From assembly GCF_016827595.1 (NCBI RefSeq), contig NZ_JAECMS010000002.1, forward strand, positions 186,001 to 250,000: a stretch of DNA of 64,000 nt, written 5' to 3'. Positions 25,644 through 33,662 of the stretch are shown here, piece after piece. Both the position numbers and the translations under genes were made by a program. The notes under the pieces were generated by a model that saw only the letters and a program-made list of their open reading frames with translations, had not been told where the DNA came from and ran no database searches. Source of the DNA: Luteirhabdus pelagi (GTDB lineage Bacteria; Bacteroidota; Bacteroidia; Flavobacteriales; Flavobacteriaceae). Position 1 is the stretch's first letter, and each line of letters opens with the position of its first letter.

Positions 25644-26120
25644 TTATTCGCGTGTTATTTCGAGTATTTCAAATTCCATCGTACCATTCGGTACTTTTAT
25701 TTCAGCCGTATCGCCTACTTGCTTTCCAAGCAACCCTTTCCCGATCGGAGAATCGACCGAAATCTTACCGCTTTTTAAATCGGCTTCACTTTGGGCTACC
25801 AGTTTATATTTCATTTTTGCCCCGTTCGTTTTATTCTTAATAGTAACTGTGCTGTGCACCAAGACCTTTGAAGTATCTAACTGCGATTCGTCTATTAATC
25901 TGGCATTGGCCAAAACCTCTTCCAGTTTCGAAATACGCATTTCCAATAATCCCTGTGCTTCCTTAGCGGCGTCATATTCGGCATTCTCACTCAAATCGCC
26001 TTTATCTCGGGCTTCGGCTATCGCTTGGGAAGCCTTCGGACGCTCTACGTCCTTTAATTGATTTAATTCATCCCGAAGTTTCTTCAATCCTTCAGCAGTG
26101 TAATACGATACTTTGCTCAT
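25644..26120 (-). CDS. greA: Transcription elongation factor GreA
   Basis: A 158-aa factor that rescues backtracked RNA polymerase by stimulating transcript cleavage. The N-terminal coiled coil carries the tip DLSENAEYDAAKEAQGLLE with the two acidic tip residues. The C-terminal domain has IDSPIGKGLLGKQVGDTAEIKVPNG. Its mRNA appears to have a 117-nt leader packed with three hairpins (separate entry), suggesting control of its own synthesis. The HIT gene follows in the same operon. Confidence 0.96.
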   Translation of the reverse strand: MSKVSYYTAEGLKKLRDELNQLKDVERPKASQAIAEARDKGDLSENAEYDAAKEAQGLLEMRISKLEEVLANARLIDESQLDTSKVLVHSTVTIKNKTNGAKMKYKLVAQSEADLKSGKISVDSPIGKGLLGKQVGDTAEIKVPNGTMEFEILEITRE

Positions 26121-26237
26121 ATCATCATCATTTTAATATACAAAAAGCACGTCCGACAACTGTGGGACGCACTAGCTCTTTCTTCCAACATCGTTGGGAA
26201 TTAAAAAAATCCCATGCGGGACGGGATTTTTTATCTA
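26121..26237 (-). promoter_or_regulatory. Hairpin-rich greA leader with terminator-like first stem
   Basis: From the predicted transcription start near 26237, the leader first folds AAAAAATCCC/GGGATTTTTT (26232-26204), a stem followed by a T run. It then folds CCAAC/GTTGG (26197-26185) and CGTCC/GGACG with an inner near-palindrome (26169-26150). The first stem could release a very short RNA, as an attenuator would. It also has T runs in the other direction. Confidence 0.55.
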
Positions 26238-26240
26238 ATA

Positions 26241-26248
26241 CAAATATA
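26241..26248 (-). promoter_or_regulatory. -7 promoter element for greA-HIT
   Basis: TATATTTG on the minus strand is an exact consensus match; predicted transcription start near 26237. No clear -33 TTG was seen. Confidence 0.55.
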
Positions 26249-26277
26249 CTAAAAAATTAGTTCTCGCGTATTTATAG

Positions 26278-26285
26278 TAGTTTTA
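26278..26285 (+). promoter_or_regulatory. Probable -7 element for the Rieske-like lipoprotein
   Basis: TAGTTTTA differs from the consensus only in the last base; predicted leader of 14 nt to the ATG at 26303. Confidence 0.45.
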
Positions 26286-26302
26286 CACCCAAAATTTTGG
26301 CC

Positions 26303-26731
26303 ATGAAAAAAGCTGCCCTGCTATTCCTATTTTGCGCACTACTATCGTGTAAAAACGACGATGACAATTTAAATGATAATCCGTATTTAACACAGCCCTT
26401 AATCAGTTTGGATCTAAACCTAAATTTACCGCAATACGATGCGCTCAATTTCCCAAGCAGCACGGTAGTGATTACAAGCCAAGGCATTCGCGGTATCATC
26501 GTATATAATGTGAACAACAGCCAATATCTTGCGTGGGAGTTATCAGATCCGAACCACATTCCCAACGATTGCTCTGCCATGGAAGTTGAATTTCCGTTTG
26601 CGGAATGTACCTGCGACGACGACAATCGATACGATATTACGACTGGACAACACGTCGATAATCCTGACTTATATCCTATGCAATTCTATCGCGCCGAACG
26701 TGTTGGGAACATAGTTCGGATTACTAATTAA
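26303..26731 (+). CDS. Rieske-like lipoprotein
   Basis: A 142-aa lipoprotein with signal peptide and lipobox (LFCALLSC, lipidated Cys near residue 16) followed by KNDDDN. The body (STVVITSQGIRGIIVYNVNNSQYLAWELSDPNHIPND, then CSAM, CTCDDDNRYDITTGQHV, YPMQFYRAERVGNIVRITN) follows the Rieske-like fold text of flavobacterial lipoproteins. The canonical CxH ... CxxH cluster ligands are not both visible, so it may not bind a 2Fe-2S cluster. Its 3' end overlaps the convergent TonB-dependent receptor gene by 4 nt. Confidence 0.72.
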   Translation: MKKAALLFLFCALLSCKNDDDNLNDNPYLTQPLISLDLNLNLPQYDALNFPSSTVVITSQGIRGIIVYNVNNSQYLAWELSDPNHIPNDCSAMEVEFPFAECTCDDDNRYDITTGQHVDNPDLYPMQFYRAERVGNIVRITN

Positions 26732-28914
26732 AACTTGATCGTTGCCCCAATCAAATAATTGATGGTTGCCTGTGGATAGTAGCCAGCTCCTTCAAAAGTG
26801 GTTACGTTTCCTTCTCCATCTACATCGTCGAAGGTAAAGAAATAGCCATTCGACACATATTCTTCATTAAATACGTTGTTCAATAAGCCACTAAAAAGAA
26901 TTTCATCTACCAACGGAGCAGTATCCCACCGATATACTACATTTAAATCTGTTACGGTAAAGCTATCCAAGATGGACGCTTCACTGTCGATATTACCCAT
27001 ATATTGTTCGCCTACGAACTTTGTAAGCAAGGCCGCTTCGAAGTTTCGGAACGGACGAAACGCCAACGCACTTGCCGCTACAATTTCAGGGGAATAGGAA
27101 ATATTGGTATTTCCAAGACTCACCAATTCGCCATCGCGAGAAGTAACGAAATCCTTATTTTTATTGGTGCTCAACGCAATATTGGGTCGCCAGCTTAATG
27201 TTTCGGTAAAAGAAATATCCGCGTCGATTTCAATCCCCAATCGGTAGCTTTCACCACTAGTAGCACGAATAGGCGACCCCACATCGTCAATGGCTCCTGT
27301 TAAGACCAATTGGTTCGTGTAATCCATGTAATAGAGATTGGTATTCACCTTTGCTTTTTCTGAAGCGAAACGCCAGCCCAATTCATAATCGTCCAAGCGC
27401 TCGGCCGAAAAGATATCCTGTTCAAAATCGCTTCGTCTTGGTTCGCGATGCGCTCTTCCGAAAGACGCATAAAACTGGTTACTTTCATTCAAACGATACG
27501 TCAATCCCGCTTTTGGATTAAAAAACTCATATTTCTCTCGATCATTCAGTTCGATTAAATCGGAAGTAGTTCCCCTTGCTTCATAGTTTACAAAACGTCC
27601 CTGTAAATCTAAATACGCACTCCATTGGTCATCGATACGGTAGGTAGCCTTTGAAAAGACGGTAACTTCAGCTTTGTCACCGATTCCGAAGTAGTATCGG
27701 TCGCGGATTTCACTTCCACCCGCATTCTGGGCCCAAATAACTTCCCCATAGTGATCGCCATCATAGAAACTGTAGAATGCTCCTCCCGAAACATCAAATT
27801 GATTGTCTTTATAGTTCACATTCGCATTTACAGCGTAAAAGTCATTATCCAACCACCTACGGCGAATCAAATCGGTGGTATTGATCACTTCACCTCCTAG
27901 CTCTATCGGTTCAAAACCATAATAATCGAAGTCTTCATCTTCACGATATTGTTCGAAGTATCCTCTTCCGTAGGTATAATTCAACGAAACATTGCTACTC
28001 CAAAAGCGATTATATTTCTGGTTCCACACCACTTGAAAATGGTCCTGTGCATAATTATCGACTTCATTGTCATAAAATCTTACATTACCCTCTTCGTCAG
28101 TATAAAGGCCAGCAGGGTTAAAACGGCGATCTTCTTCCAAGGTTTCAGCATCGATTCCAAAGTATGCCTGATAGGTTTCTTCCCTACCACCAAAGGTTAA
28201 CGCTTTTATGAGTGTATTCCCTTCCATATAGGCCGCTTGAAGAAAGTAAGACTTCAAATCCGACGTAGCACGATCGATATAGCCATCACTCTGAATGTTC
28301 GATAAACGGCCGGAAACTTCAAATTTATCGTTAATCAATCCCGTGCTAAAGCGAACATTATGCTTATGGGTGTTATACGAGCCAAAGGAATTGGTAAGTT
28401 CGCCAAAAGCTTCTTCCGAAACCTCATCGGTCAAGATATTCAAACTGGCACCAAAGGCACCGCTACCATTCGTGGAGGTTCCAACCCCTCGCTGTAGCTG
28501 AAGGTTTTGAACAGAGGACGCAAAATCGGGTAAATTCACCCAAAAGGTTCCCTGGCTTTCGGCATCGTTGTACGGAATTCCATTTAAGGTTACGTTTACA
28601 CGCGAGGCATCGCTACCGCGCACCCGAATGTAGGTATAGCCCACCCCGGCACCAGCGTCACTTGTGGTAACGACTGACGGCAAATAATTTAATAAAATAG
28701 GTAAATCCTGTCCCAAATTGCGTTTCTCGATGGTTTCCCGATCGAGATTGCTGTGGGTAATGGGCGAGTCGGCATCTACACGGACTGCCTTGATAAGTAC
28801 TTCCTCCAATGCTTCCACATCGGTAGAGTCTTGTTGTTGTTGCGCGTCTGGTTCTTGCGCATGGGCTGCTACTAAAGTTAATATTAGCGCAGCCGAAATA
28901 AATAACGATTTCAT
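26728..28914 (-). CDS. TonB-dependent receptor under TPP riboswitch control
   Basis: A 728-aa outer-membrane receptor: signal peptide (1-19), plug domain (about 40-165, with TYIRVRGSDASRVNVTLNGIPYNDAESQGTFW split across it and QRGVGTSTNGSGAFGASLNI), then a 22-strand barrel ending in ATIKF. There is no carboxypeptidase-like N-terminal domain and no SusD partner, so it is a vitamin/siderophore-type receptor. The TPP riboswitch in its leader (28994-29146) points to uptake of thiamine or a precursor; substrate choice is inferred from that, not from the protein. Confidence 0.92.
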   Translation of the reverse strand: MKSLFISAALILTLVAAHAQEPDAQQQQDSTDVEALEEVLIKAVRVDADSPITHSNLDRETIEKRNLGQDLPILLNYLPSVVTTSDAGAGVGYTYIRVRGSDASRVNVTLNGIPYNDAESQGTFWVNLPDFASSVQNLQLQRGVGTSTNGSGAFGASLNILTDEVSEEAFGELTNSFGSYNTHKHNVRFSTGLINDKFEVSGRLSNIQSDGYIDRATSDLKSYFLQAAYMEGNTLIKALTFGGREETYQAYFGIDAETLEEDRRFNPAGLYTDEEGNVRFYDNEVDNYAQDHFQVVWNQKYNRFWSSNVSLNYTYGRGYFEQYREDEDFDYYGFEPIELGGEVINTTDLIRRRWLDNDFYAVNANVNYKDNQFDVSGGAFYSFYDGDHYGEVIWAQNAGGSEIRDRYYFGIGDKAEVTVFSKATYRIDDQWSAYLDLQGRFVNYEARGTTSDLIELNDREKYEFFNPKAGLTYRLNESNQFYASFGRAHREPRRSDFEQDIFSAERLDDYELGWRFASEKAKVNTNLYYMDYTNQLVLTGAIDDVGSPIRATSGESYRLGIEIDADISFTETLSWRPNIALSTNKNKDFVTSRDGELVSLGNTNISYSPEIVAASALAFRPFRNFEAALLTKFVGEQYMGNIDSEASILDSFTVTDLNVVYRWDTAPLVDEILFSGLLNNVFNEEYVSNGYFFTFDDVDGEGNVTTFEGAGYYPQATINYLIGATIKF

Positions 28915-28973
28915 TCGTAAAGGTTTATACGAATAAAAGGGGTCATTATTCTCGGTTACTAAAAATGATTTGA

Positions 28974-28996
28974 ACTGAAAAAGAGTCTTTTTCAGC
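28974..28996 (-). promoter_or_regulatory. Hairpin of the riboswitch expression platform
   Basis: CTGAAAAAG/CTTTTTCAG with a 3-nt loop directly follows the TPP aptamer on the minus strand. It is AT-rich and followed by a mixed sequence containing T5, so it is either a weak terminator or a leader-folding switch. Confidence 0.5.
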
Positions 28997-29146
28997 TGTC
29001 CCTAAACAGCATTACCTGTTCTAGGTTCCATGGGTATAATCTCAGCTTTTCTAAATGTTGAAATCTGAATTCAGCATGGCAAAAGTGTACTTCTGCATTC
29101 TAAATTCTACATTCTAAATTTAAATAGGCACCCCTTTGAGATGTGC
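28994..29146 (-). promoter_or_regulatory. TPP riboswitch (THI element)
   Basis: Minus-strand text carries all conserved TPP aptamer blocks in order: CAAAGGGGTGCC, then a long variable P3 arm, GCTGAGATTATACCC, GAACCTAGAACAGGTAATGCTGT and TTTAGGGA. P2 forms from GGGGT and ATACCC, P4 from CCTA and TAGG, P5 from ACAG and CTGT. The P3 arm is about 80 nt and contains a tandem TTTAGAATGTAGAA/TTTAGAATGCAGAA repeat. It controls the TonB-dependent receptor gene that follows and should lower its expression when thiamine pyrophosphate is abundant. Confidence 0.93.
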
Positions 29147-29149
29147 GCG

Positions 29150-29178
29150 CAAAGGTAACCAACAATATCACCTTACAA
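29150..29178 (-). promoter_or_regulatory. Promoter of the TPP riboswitch-receptor transcript
   Basis: TTG (29178-29176), an 18-nt spacer and TACCTTTG (29157-29150) match the Bacteroidota -33/-7 pattern. Predicted transcription start near 29146 is exactly where the aptamer begins. Confidence 0.75.
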
Positions 29179-29237
29179 AAAGCCTTACTTCTATTTTTTT
29201 TACGAAAACCTTAATAGTTCGACCCTCTTCAACTGTG

Positions 29238-29245
29238 TATTTTTG
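29238..29245 (+). promoter_or_regulatory. -7 element abutting the hybrid kinase start codon
   Basis: TATTTTTG is an exact consensus match, but only 3 nt separate it from the ATG at 29249, so transcription would begin at or next to the A of ATG (leaderless mRNA). Confidence 0.5.
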
Positions 29246-29248
29246 AAT

Positions 29249-31684
29249 ATGGCGACGTTTAAAAATAGATTTACGCTAAAGGTAATCGCCAGCTATGTGG
29301 TGCTGGCCGCCATCGCTATGGGCGTAGGCTATGTATTGTATCAGGAATATCAACGCCTGAGTACTGCCGACACCAATACGATGAATGAGGAACGTTATTT
29401 CGAAACTGGTTCGCTTATCAATTTGGTGTATGAAACAGATAGTTTTTCGCGCCTTGCCTTGCTTACCTTGGAAGAAGACGATTTCGAGCAATATGTTTCG
29501 CTTCAGGATTCTTTACAACAGCAATTAGAACGGTTGAAGGAGTTATTGGTTTCTGATATTCAAGCGCAACAATTGGATAGTGTGCAGGAATTGTTGGTGG
29601 AGAAAAGAAGTAATATTGAACAGCTACGAGTGTTGAAGATTACCAATCGAGGGAATACTACCTTAGATGATTTATTGGAAGAATTCAAAAAATTGGACAA
29701 TACCTTGGGTCGGCTTTCGGTTGAAACCTTCGTGCAAAATCCAGCACGGCTCAGCAATCGCGAACGCGCCTACTTTCAATCCTTGGTGGAACTGATAAAC
29801 CGAAACAATCAAGCCGATACGGTTCAGGTAGATGCTACCGTAGTCGATTCCATGCTTACGGCTTCCCGTTATATCGTCAACCAAGCGAAACAAGCCGATT
29901 CGCGGGCACGTCGGTCGTTAGAGGAAAAAGAAAGTCAACTTATCGAAAATGACCTTCAACTGTCGGAGCAGTTACGAAGTTTGATTACCCAAATCGAGGC
30001 AGAAATCGTGGCTCAAAATGAATCCTTAGCATCTTCTCAAAAGGCTTCACAGGAGAAGACAGCTACGTTTTTAAAAATTGCGGCAATTATCAGTTTTCTG
30101 GTCGTTATTTTCTTCACTTATATTGTTTTAAGTGATTTCTTCCGCGCCGAACGATATAAAGAATCGCTCGCGGAGGAGAAAACCTATGCCGAATCGCTGT
30201 TGAAAAGCCGCGAACAGCTTATGGCAACAGTTAGTCACGACCTCAAAACACCCTTAAACACCATTGTAGGTTATAGCGAATTATTAGAACAGGGAAACCT
30301 CGACAAACGCAACAAACACTACGTTGGTCAGATCAGCGACAGCAGTCATTATATTACAAAATTGGTAAACGACCTTCTAGACTTCTCCAAATTGGAAGCC
30401 GGAAAACTGACGGTCGATGCTATCCCCTTTTCACTGGAAAATATGCTTCGGAAAATAGGCGAAGCCCATCAGGAACTGTTTAAGGAAAGTTCGGTCGCAC
30501 TTCAGCTAAATATTTCAGAAGAAATTAAGGGCAACACCTATAAAAGCGATCCACTTCGGCTACAGCAAATTTTGAACAACCTGGTCGGGAATGCCTTTAA
30601 GTTTACCGAAACGGGAACAATTTCCCTTTCAGCAACAGTTGAAGCACTTGTAAAAGAAGAGGCTCACACCATTCAGATCTCCGTAAGCGATACCGGTCCA
30701 GGGATTCCGAGGGAGCGATTAGAGGATATTTTTAAGGAATTTACACAGATTGAGGATGAAAATAGCGTTAAAAAGGAAGGATACGGACTTGGGCTTGCCA
30801 TTTCGAAAAAACTAGCAACGTTGTTGGGAGGATCATTAACCGTACAAAGTGAAGTCGGAAAAGGCACAACATTTTTGCTGCTCGTCACCTTACCCTTAAC
30901 CGAGAATGGCATCGCACAACCTTCCCCTTCGAAATTGGCATCTGCCACCACCTTGAAAGCTATGATTTTTGACGATGACACTGCCATGTTGGACATGCTA
31001 CAACGCTTGAATGAACAACTGAATATCAGCATAGAAACCTGTTCGGATGGTTCGAAATTCGATTTTGAAAAAGTGTCGAATCTGGATTTTATACTGACCG
31101 ACATTCAGATGCCTGCGATGAGTGGGTATGAGGTGTTGGGTGAAGTGAAGAAGTGGGCAGACATTCCCGTGATAGCTATGACCGGCAATAGAAGTAATAA
31201 CCGAACCCATTATCTGGAAAAAGGCTTTGCCGAAGTTTTGGAAAAACCCTTTGGGAAAGCACGCTATGTTGAAGCGCTTGAAACAGTATTAGGCGTTTCT
31301 TTCGCTCCCCACGATCCAGAAAAAGCTATTGCAGAAACAGAATCAACTACTCTTTTCGACTTAACCTTGTTGCTCAGTTATATGGGTGATGAAGCAGCGG
31401 TCCAACCAATTTTAAAAACCTTTATTTCAGAAGCCAAGCACGATTATAAAAATTTGGAAGCATCGGTCACAGCCGAAAAAATTGATGAAGCGAAACAGCA
31501 TGCCCATAAAATGCTTACCATGACCCGACAGTTACAAGCAATACAGGTTGTCGAACAGTTGGAAGCCATCGAAGATGCGGAAACATCGGATATTGAATTT
31601 TATAAAAATCAAACCCAGAAACTCAAAAGGTCACTAGAAGAGCTCTTTTCAGCACTTGAACGGAATATGGACGAAATGTCTTAA
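29249..31684 (+). CDS. Hybrid sensor histidine kinase with receiver and Hpt domains
   Basis: An 811-aa multi-step phosphorelay protein: helix 1 (about 10-32), periplasmic helical sensor (about 35-275, with coiled-coil stretches), helix 2 (276-297), HisKA (LMATVSHDLKTPLNTIVGYSELL, His near 330), ATPase domain (NNLVGNAFKFTE, DTGPGIP, GYGLGLAISKKLA), receiver (AMIFDDDTAMLDML, FILTDIQMPAMSGYEVL, VIAMTG, EKPFG) and a C-terminal Hpt with HAHKML. All phosphorelay steps are in one chain. It converges on the sigma54 response regulator with a 4-nt overlap of stop regions; whether they are partners is unproven. Confidence 0.93.
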   Translation: MATFKNRFTLKVIASYVVLAAIAMGVGYVLYQEYQRLSTADTNTMNEERYFETGSLINLVYETDSFSRLALLTLEEDDFEQYVSLQDSLQQQLERLKELLVSDIQAQQLDSVQELLVEKRSNIEQLRVLKITNRGNTTLDDLLEEFKKLDNTLGRLSVETFVQNPARLSNRERAYFQSLVELINRNNQADTVQVDATVVDSMLTASRYIVNQAKQADSRARRSLEEKESQLIENDLQLSEQLRSLITQIEAEIVAQNESLASSQKASQEKTATFLKIAAIISFLVVIFFTYIVLSDFFRAERYKESLAEEKTYAESLLKSREQLMATVSHDLKTPLNTIVGYSELLEQGNLDKRNKHYVGQISDSSHYITKLVNDLLDFSKLEAGKLTVDAIPFSLENMLRKIGEAHQELFKESSVALQLNISEEIKGNTYKSDPLRLQQILNNLVGNAFKFTETGTISLSATVEALVKEEAHTIQISVSDTGPGIPRERLEDIFKEFTQIEDENSVKKEGYGLGLAISKKLATLLGGSLTVQSEVGKGTTFLLLVTLPLTENGIAQPSPSKLASATTLKAMIFDDDTAMLDMLQRLNEQLNISIETCSDGSKFDFEKVSNLDFILTDIQMPAMSGYEVLGEVKKWADIPVIAMTGNRSNNRTHYLEKGFAEVLEKPFGKARYVEALETVLGVSFAPHDPEKAIAETESTTLFDLTLLLSYMGDEAAVQPILKTFISEAKHDYKNLEASVTAEKIDEAKQHAHKMLTMTRQLQAIQVVEQLEAIEDAETSDIEFYKNQTQKLKRSLEELFSALERNMDEMS

Positions 31685-33042
31685 GTGTCAATTTCGTATT
31701 GGGCAATTTTGTTGTAAAGTGTTTTTCGGGTAATGTTTAGCAATCTAGCTGCTTTCGATTTGTTGAAGTCGGCTTCCTTTAGGGCGTTTTCAATCAGTTT
31801 CTTTTCGTTGCTTTCCTTTGAAAAATCTTTTTGGATTGAAGATTTGGTATCGGAAAGCACTTCCTTTGGAATCGCTTCCAAGGATATCGTGTCGCCTTGG
31901 GTAAGCAAGACCGATCGCTTGATAACGTTGCGAAATTCGCGAAGATTCCCCGGCCATCGATAGCGCTCAAAAGCAGTTTTTACCTCTGGTGACAGACCGA
32001 TTACATTTTTATCTAACGACGCATTCGCTTCATTTAAAAAATGCTCGGTAAATAGAAAAAGATCTTCTTGCCGTTCGCGTAGCGAAGGAATATGGACCGA
32101 AAATTCATTTAAACGGTGATATAGATCTTCACGAAATTCACCTTCCTCAACAGCTTTCAGTAAATCTTCATTAGTAGCTGAAAGAATGCGAACATCGACA
32201 CTGATTTCCTTATTGCTTCCTACCGGTTTAATTTTTCGTTCTTGCAACGCACGAAGCAATTGTACCTGGTTTTCATAATTCAAGTTGCCTACCTCATCGA
32301 GAAATAAGGTTCCTCCATCGGCTGCTTCAAAGTGACCTATCTTATCGTTTACGGCTCCGGTGAAGCTTCCCTTAACATGACCAAAAAACTCACTGGCTGC
32401 AATTTCCTTGGGAATGGCACCACAATCCACCGCTATAAAAGGTTGTAGGGAACGCTTGCTAAACTGATGGATGGCCTTTGCCGCTACTTCCTTCCCCGTT
32501 CCGCTTTCCCCCTGAATAAGCACGCACATATCGGTAGGACCGACCAATTCCAAATACTGATTAAACTTTTTAGAGGCTTCACTAATACCTACTACAAAAT
32601 CCTTTTTTACAGGCTTTGTTGAAGATACTGTCGTCTTTTCTGTTTCAGGTGGTGCGGAAGAAGCCGTGGATTTCTCAAAATCTTTCTGCAAGGCTTCTTC
32701 AATAACCATCAATAATTCCTCTGGTCGAAACGGTTTTGAAATATAGTCGATTGCTCCCTTTTTGATAGCTTCCACAGCCGTGGTCACATCGGCATGACCT
32801 GTCATTAGAATAACCGGTAGGTGTGGCGTTTCAGATTTACAGAAATCGAGGAGTTCAAGTCCGGAGCCATCGGGAAGTTTTAAATCGGTTATCAACGTGT
32901 CAAAAGAGTCTTCCTGAAGTAGTTTTTTGGCGTTTTCGGCATCCATAGCCGTTACCAATTCGTAGCCCTTGCGTTCGAGGTACGTGACTAGCATGGTACG
33001 AAACGCGACATCATCTTCAACAATTAAAAACTTCTGGGCCAT
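31681..33042 (-). CDS. Sigma54-dependent response regulator (NtrC/AtoC type)
   Basis: A 453-aa activator of sigma54 RNA polymerase: receiver (KFLIVEDDVAF, phospho-Asp at about 53 in LITDLKLPDGSGL, Lys in SKPFRPEEL), AAA+ domain (Walker A GESGTGKE, loop HVKGSFTGA, Walker B GTLFLDEVGNL, LREFRNVI sensor region) and a Fis-type HTH at the end (NKSKAARLLNITRKTLYNKI). The sigma54-contact loop reads GSFTGA rather than the commoner GAFTGA. The ATG at 33042 gives a 15-nt leader; the open extension to 33090 lies over the promoter. Confidence 0.93.
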   Translation of the reverse strand: MAQKFLIVEDDVAFRTMLVTYLERKGYELVTAMDAENAKKLLQEDSFDTLITDLKLPDGSGLELLDFCKSETPHLPVILMTGHADVTTAVEAIKKGAIDYISKPFRPEELLMVIEEALQKDFEKSTASSAPPETEKTTVSSTKPVKKDFVVGISEASKKFNQYLELVGPTDMCVLIQGESGTGKEVAAKAIHQFSKRSLQPFIAVDCGAIPKEIAASEFFGHVKGSFTGAVNDKIGHFEAADGGTLFLDEVGNLNYENQVQLLRALQERKIKPVGSNKEISVDVRILSATNEDLLKAVEEGEFREDLYHRLNEFSVHIPSLRERQEDLFLFTEHFLNEANASLDKNVIGLSPEVKTAFERYRWPGNLREFRNVIKRSVLLTQGDTISLEAIPKEVLSDTKSSIQKDFSKESNEKKLIENALKEADFNKSKAARLLNITRKTLYNKIAQYEIDT

Positions 33043-33060
33043 GGCAATAGTGGTGAAGCA

Positions 33061-33068
33061 CAAAAATA
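33061..33068 (-). promoter_or_regulatory. -7 promoter element for the sigma54 activator
   Basis: TATTTTTG on the minus strand, exact match, 18 nt from the ATG at 33042. The activator itself is thus made from the housekeeping promoter type. Confidence 0.65.
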
Positions 33069-33105
33069 CGGACTCATAGCCCCAACCCACTTTAAAATTT
33101 TCATA

Positions 33106-33132
33106 AAAAAAAGGGCGCCAATTGGCACCCTT
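33106..33132 (-). terminator. Terminator of the small secreted protein gene
   Basis: On the minus strand, AAGGGTGCC/GGCGCCCTT (one mismatch) around AATT is followed by T8. It lies 34 nt after the stop of the gene at 33166-33504. Confidence 0.85.
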
Positions 33133-33165
33133 CTTCCGAAGTATTAAATCAAAAATTACCGCAGC

Positions 33166-33504
33166 TTACTGCTTCTTCAACCACTCGCCTTTAGCGTTGG
33201 CATATACTGTTTTTTCGCCCATTTTTTCAGTGGCTAGGACAAGTTTATATTCTCCTTTTTCGTTTTTGTAAGCTTTCGATACTGTTGCTCCTTCAAAATC
33301 TTTTCCAACGGATTCCAATACTGGTTGTGGAAGTTCTGAAGCTTTGATTTCCTTGAAATCCTGAATGTCTTGCAATTCAGTGATTGCTTGATCTACTGTT
33401 TCGGCTTCTTGCTCTTGGGGAGTTGCTTGCGCAATTTTATCTTGAGCGTTTACTGCGGTTAGTGATCCTACTACTAGTGCGGATGCAAAAATTAACTTTT
33501 TCAT
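33166..33504 (-). CDS. Small secreted protein, probable sigma54 target
   Basis: A 112-aa protein with a signal peptide (MKKLIFASALVVGSLTAVNAQ), an acidic helical stretch (QEQEAETVDQAITELQDIQDF) and a PepSY/BLIP-like half (IKASELPQPVLESVGKDF, VSKAYKNEKGEYKLVLATEK, VYANAKGEWLKKQ). Function unknown; such small periplasmic proteins are abundant in flavobacteria. It has its own terminator, and upstream there is a sigma54-like promoter with enhancer-like repeats, next to the sigma54 activator gene. Confidence 0.75.
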   Translation of the reverse strand: MKKLIFASALVVGSLTAVNAQDKIAQATPQEQEAETVDQAITELQDIQDFKEIKASELPQPVLESVGKDFEGATVSKAYKNEKGEYKLVLATEKMGEKTVYANAKGEWLKKQ

Positions 33505-33560
33505 AGTTTTCTTATTTTTTAAAATTTCTAATTAGGTTTGTTACTAATTGCTTAGATATA

Positions 33561-33577
33561 AGAAAAGAAAGTGCCAA
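33561..33577 (-). promoter_or_regulatory. Sigma54-like promoter (-24/-12)
   Basis: The minus strand reads TTGGCAC, five bases, then TTTCT. This fits TTGGCACnnnnnTTGCT except for one base in the -12 element (G to T). Predicted transcription starts about 45 nt before the ATG at 33504. No -7 TAnnTTTG was seen in this gap. Confidence 0.45.
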
Positions 33578-33662
33578 CACTTACGAAAGCCCCTAATAAA
33601 CACATAATTAACTGTATTTTAGTGTTTTATGTCTTGTGATATATTCTAGGGATATCTAGAAA

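Noticed and set aside
25460-26061. Two overlapping plus-strand frames opposite HIT and greA
   Set aside because: Shadows of two clearly conserved genes; no promoter and no family resemblance.
26121-26240. Independent small RNA on the plus strand through the same three hairpins
   Set aside because: No plus-strand -7 box was found upstream, whereas an exact minus-strand box fits a greA leader.
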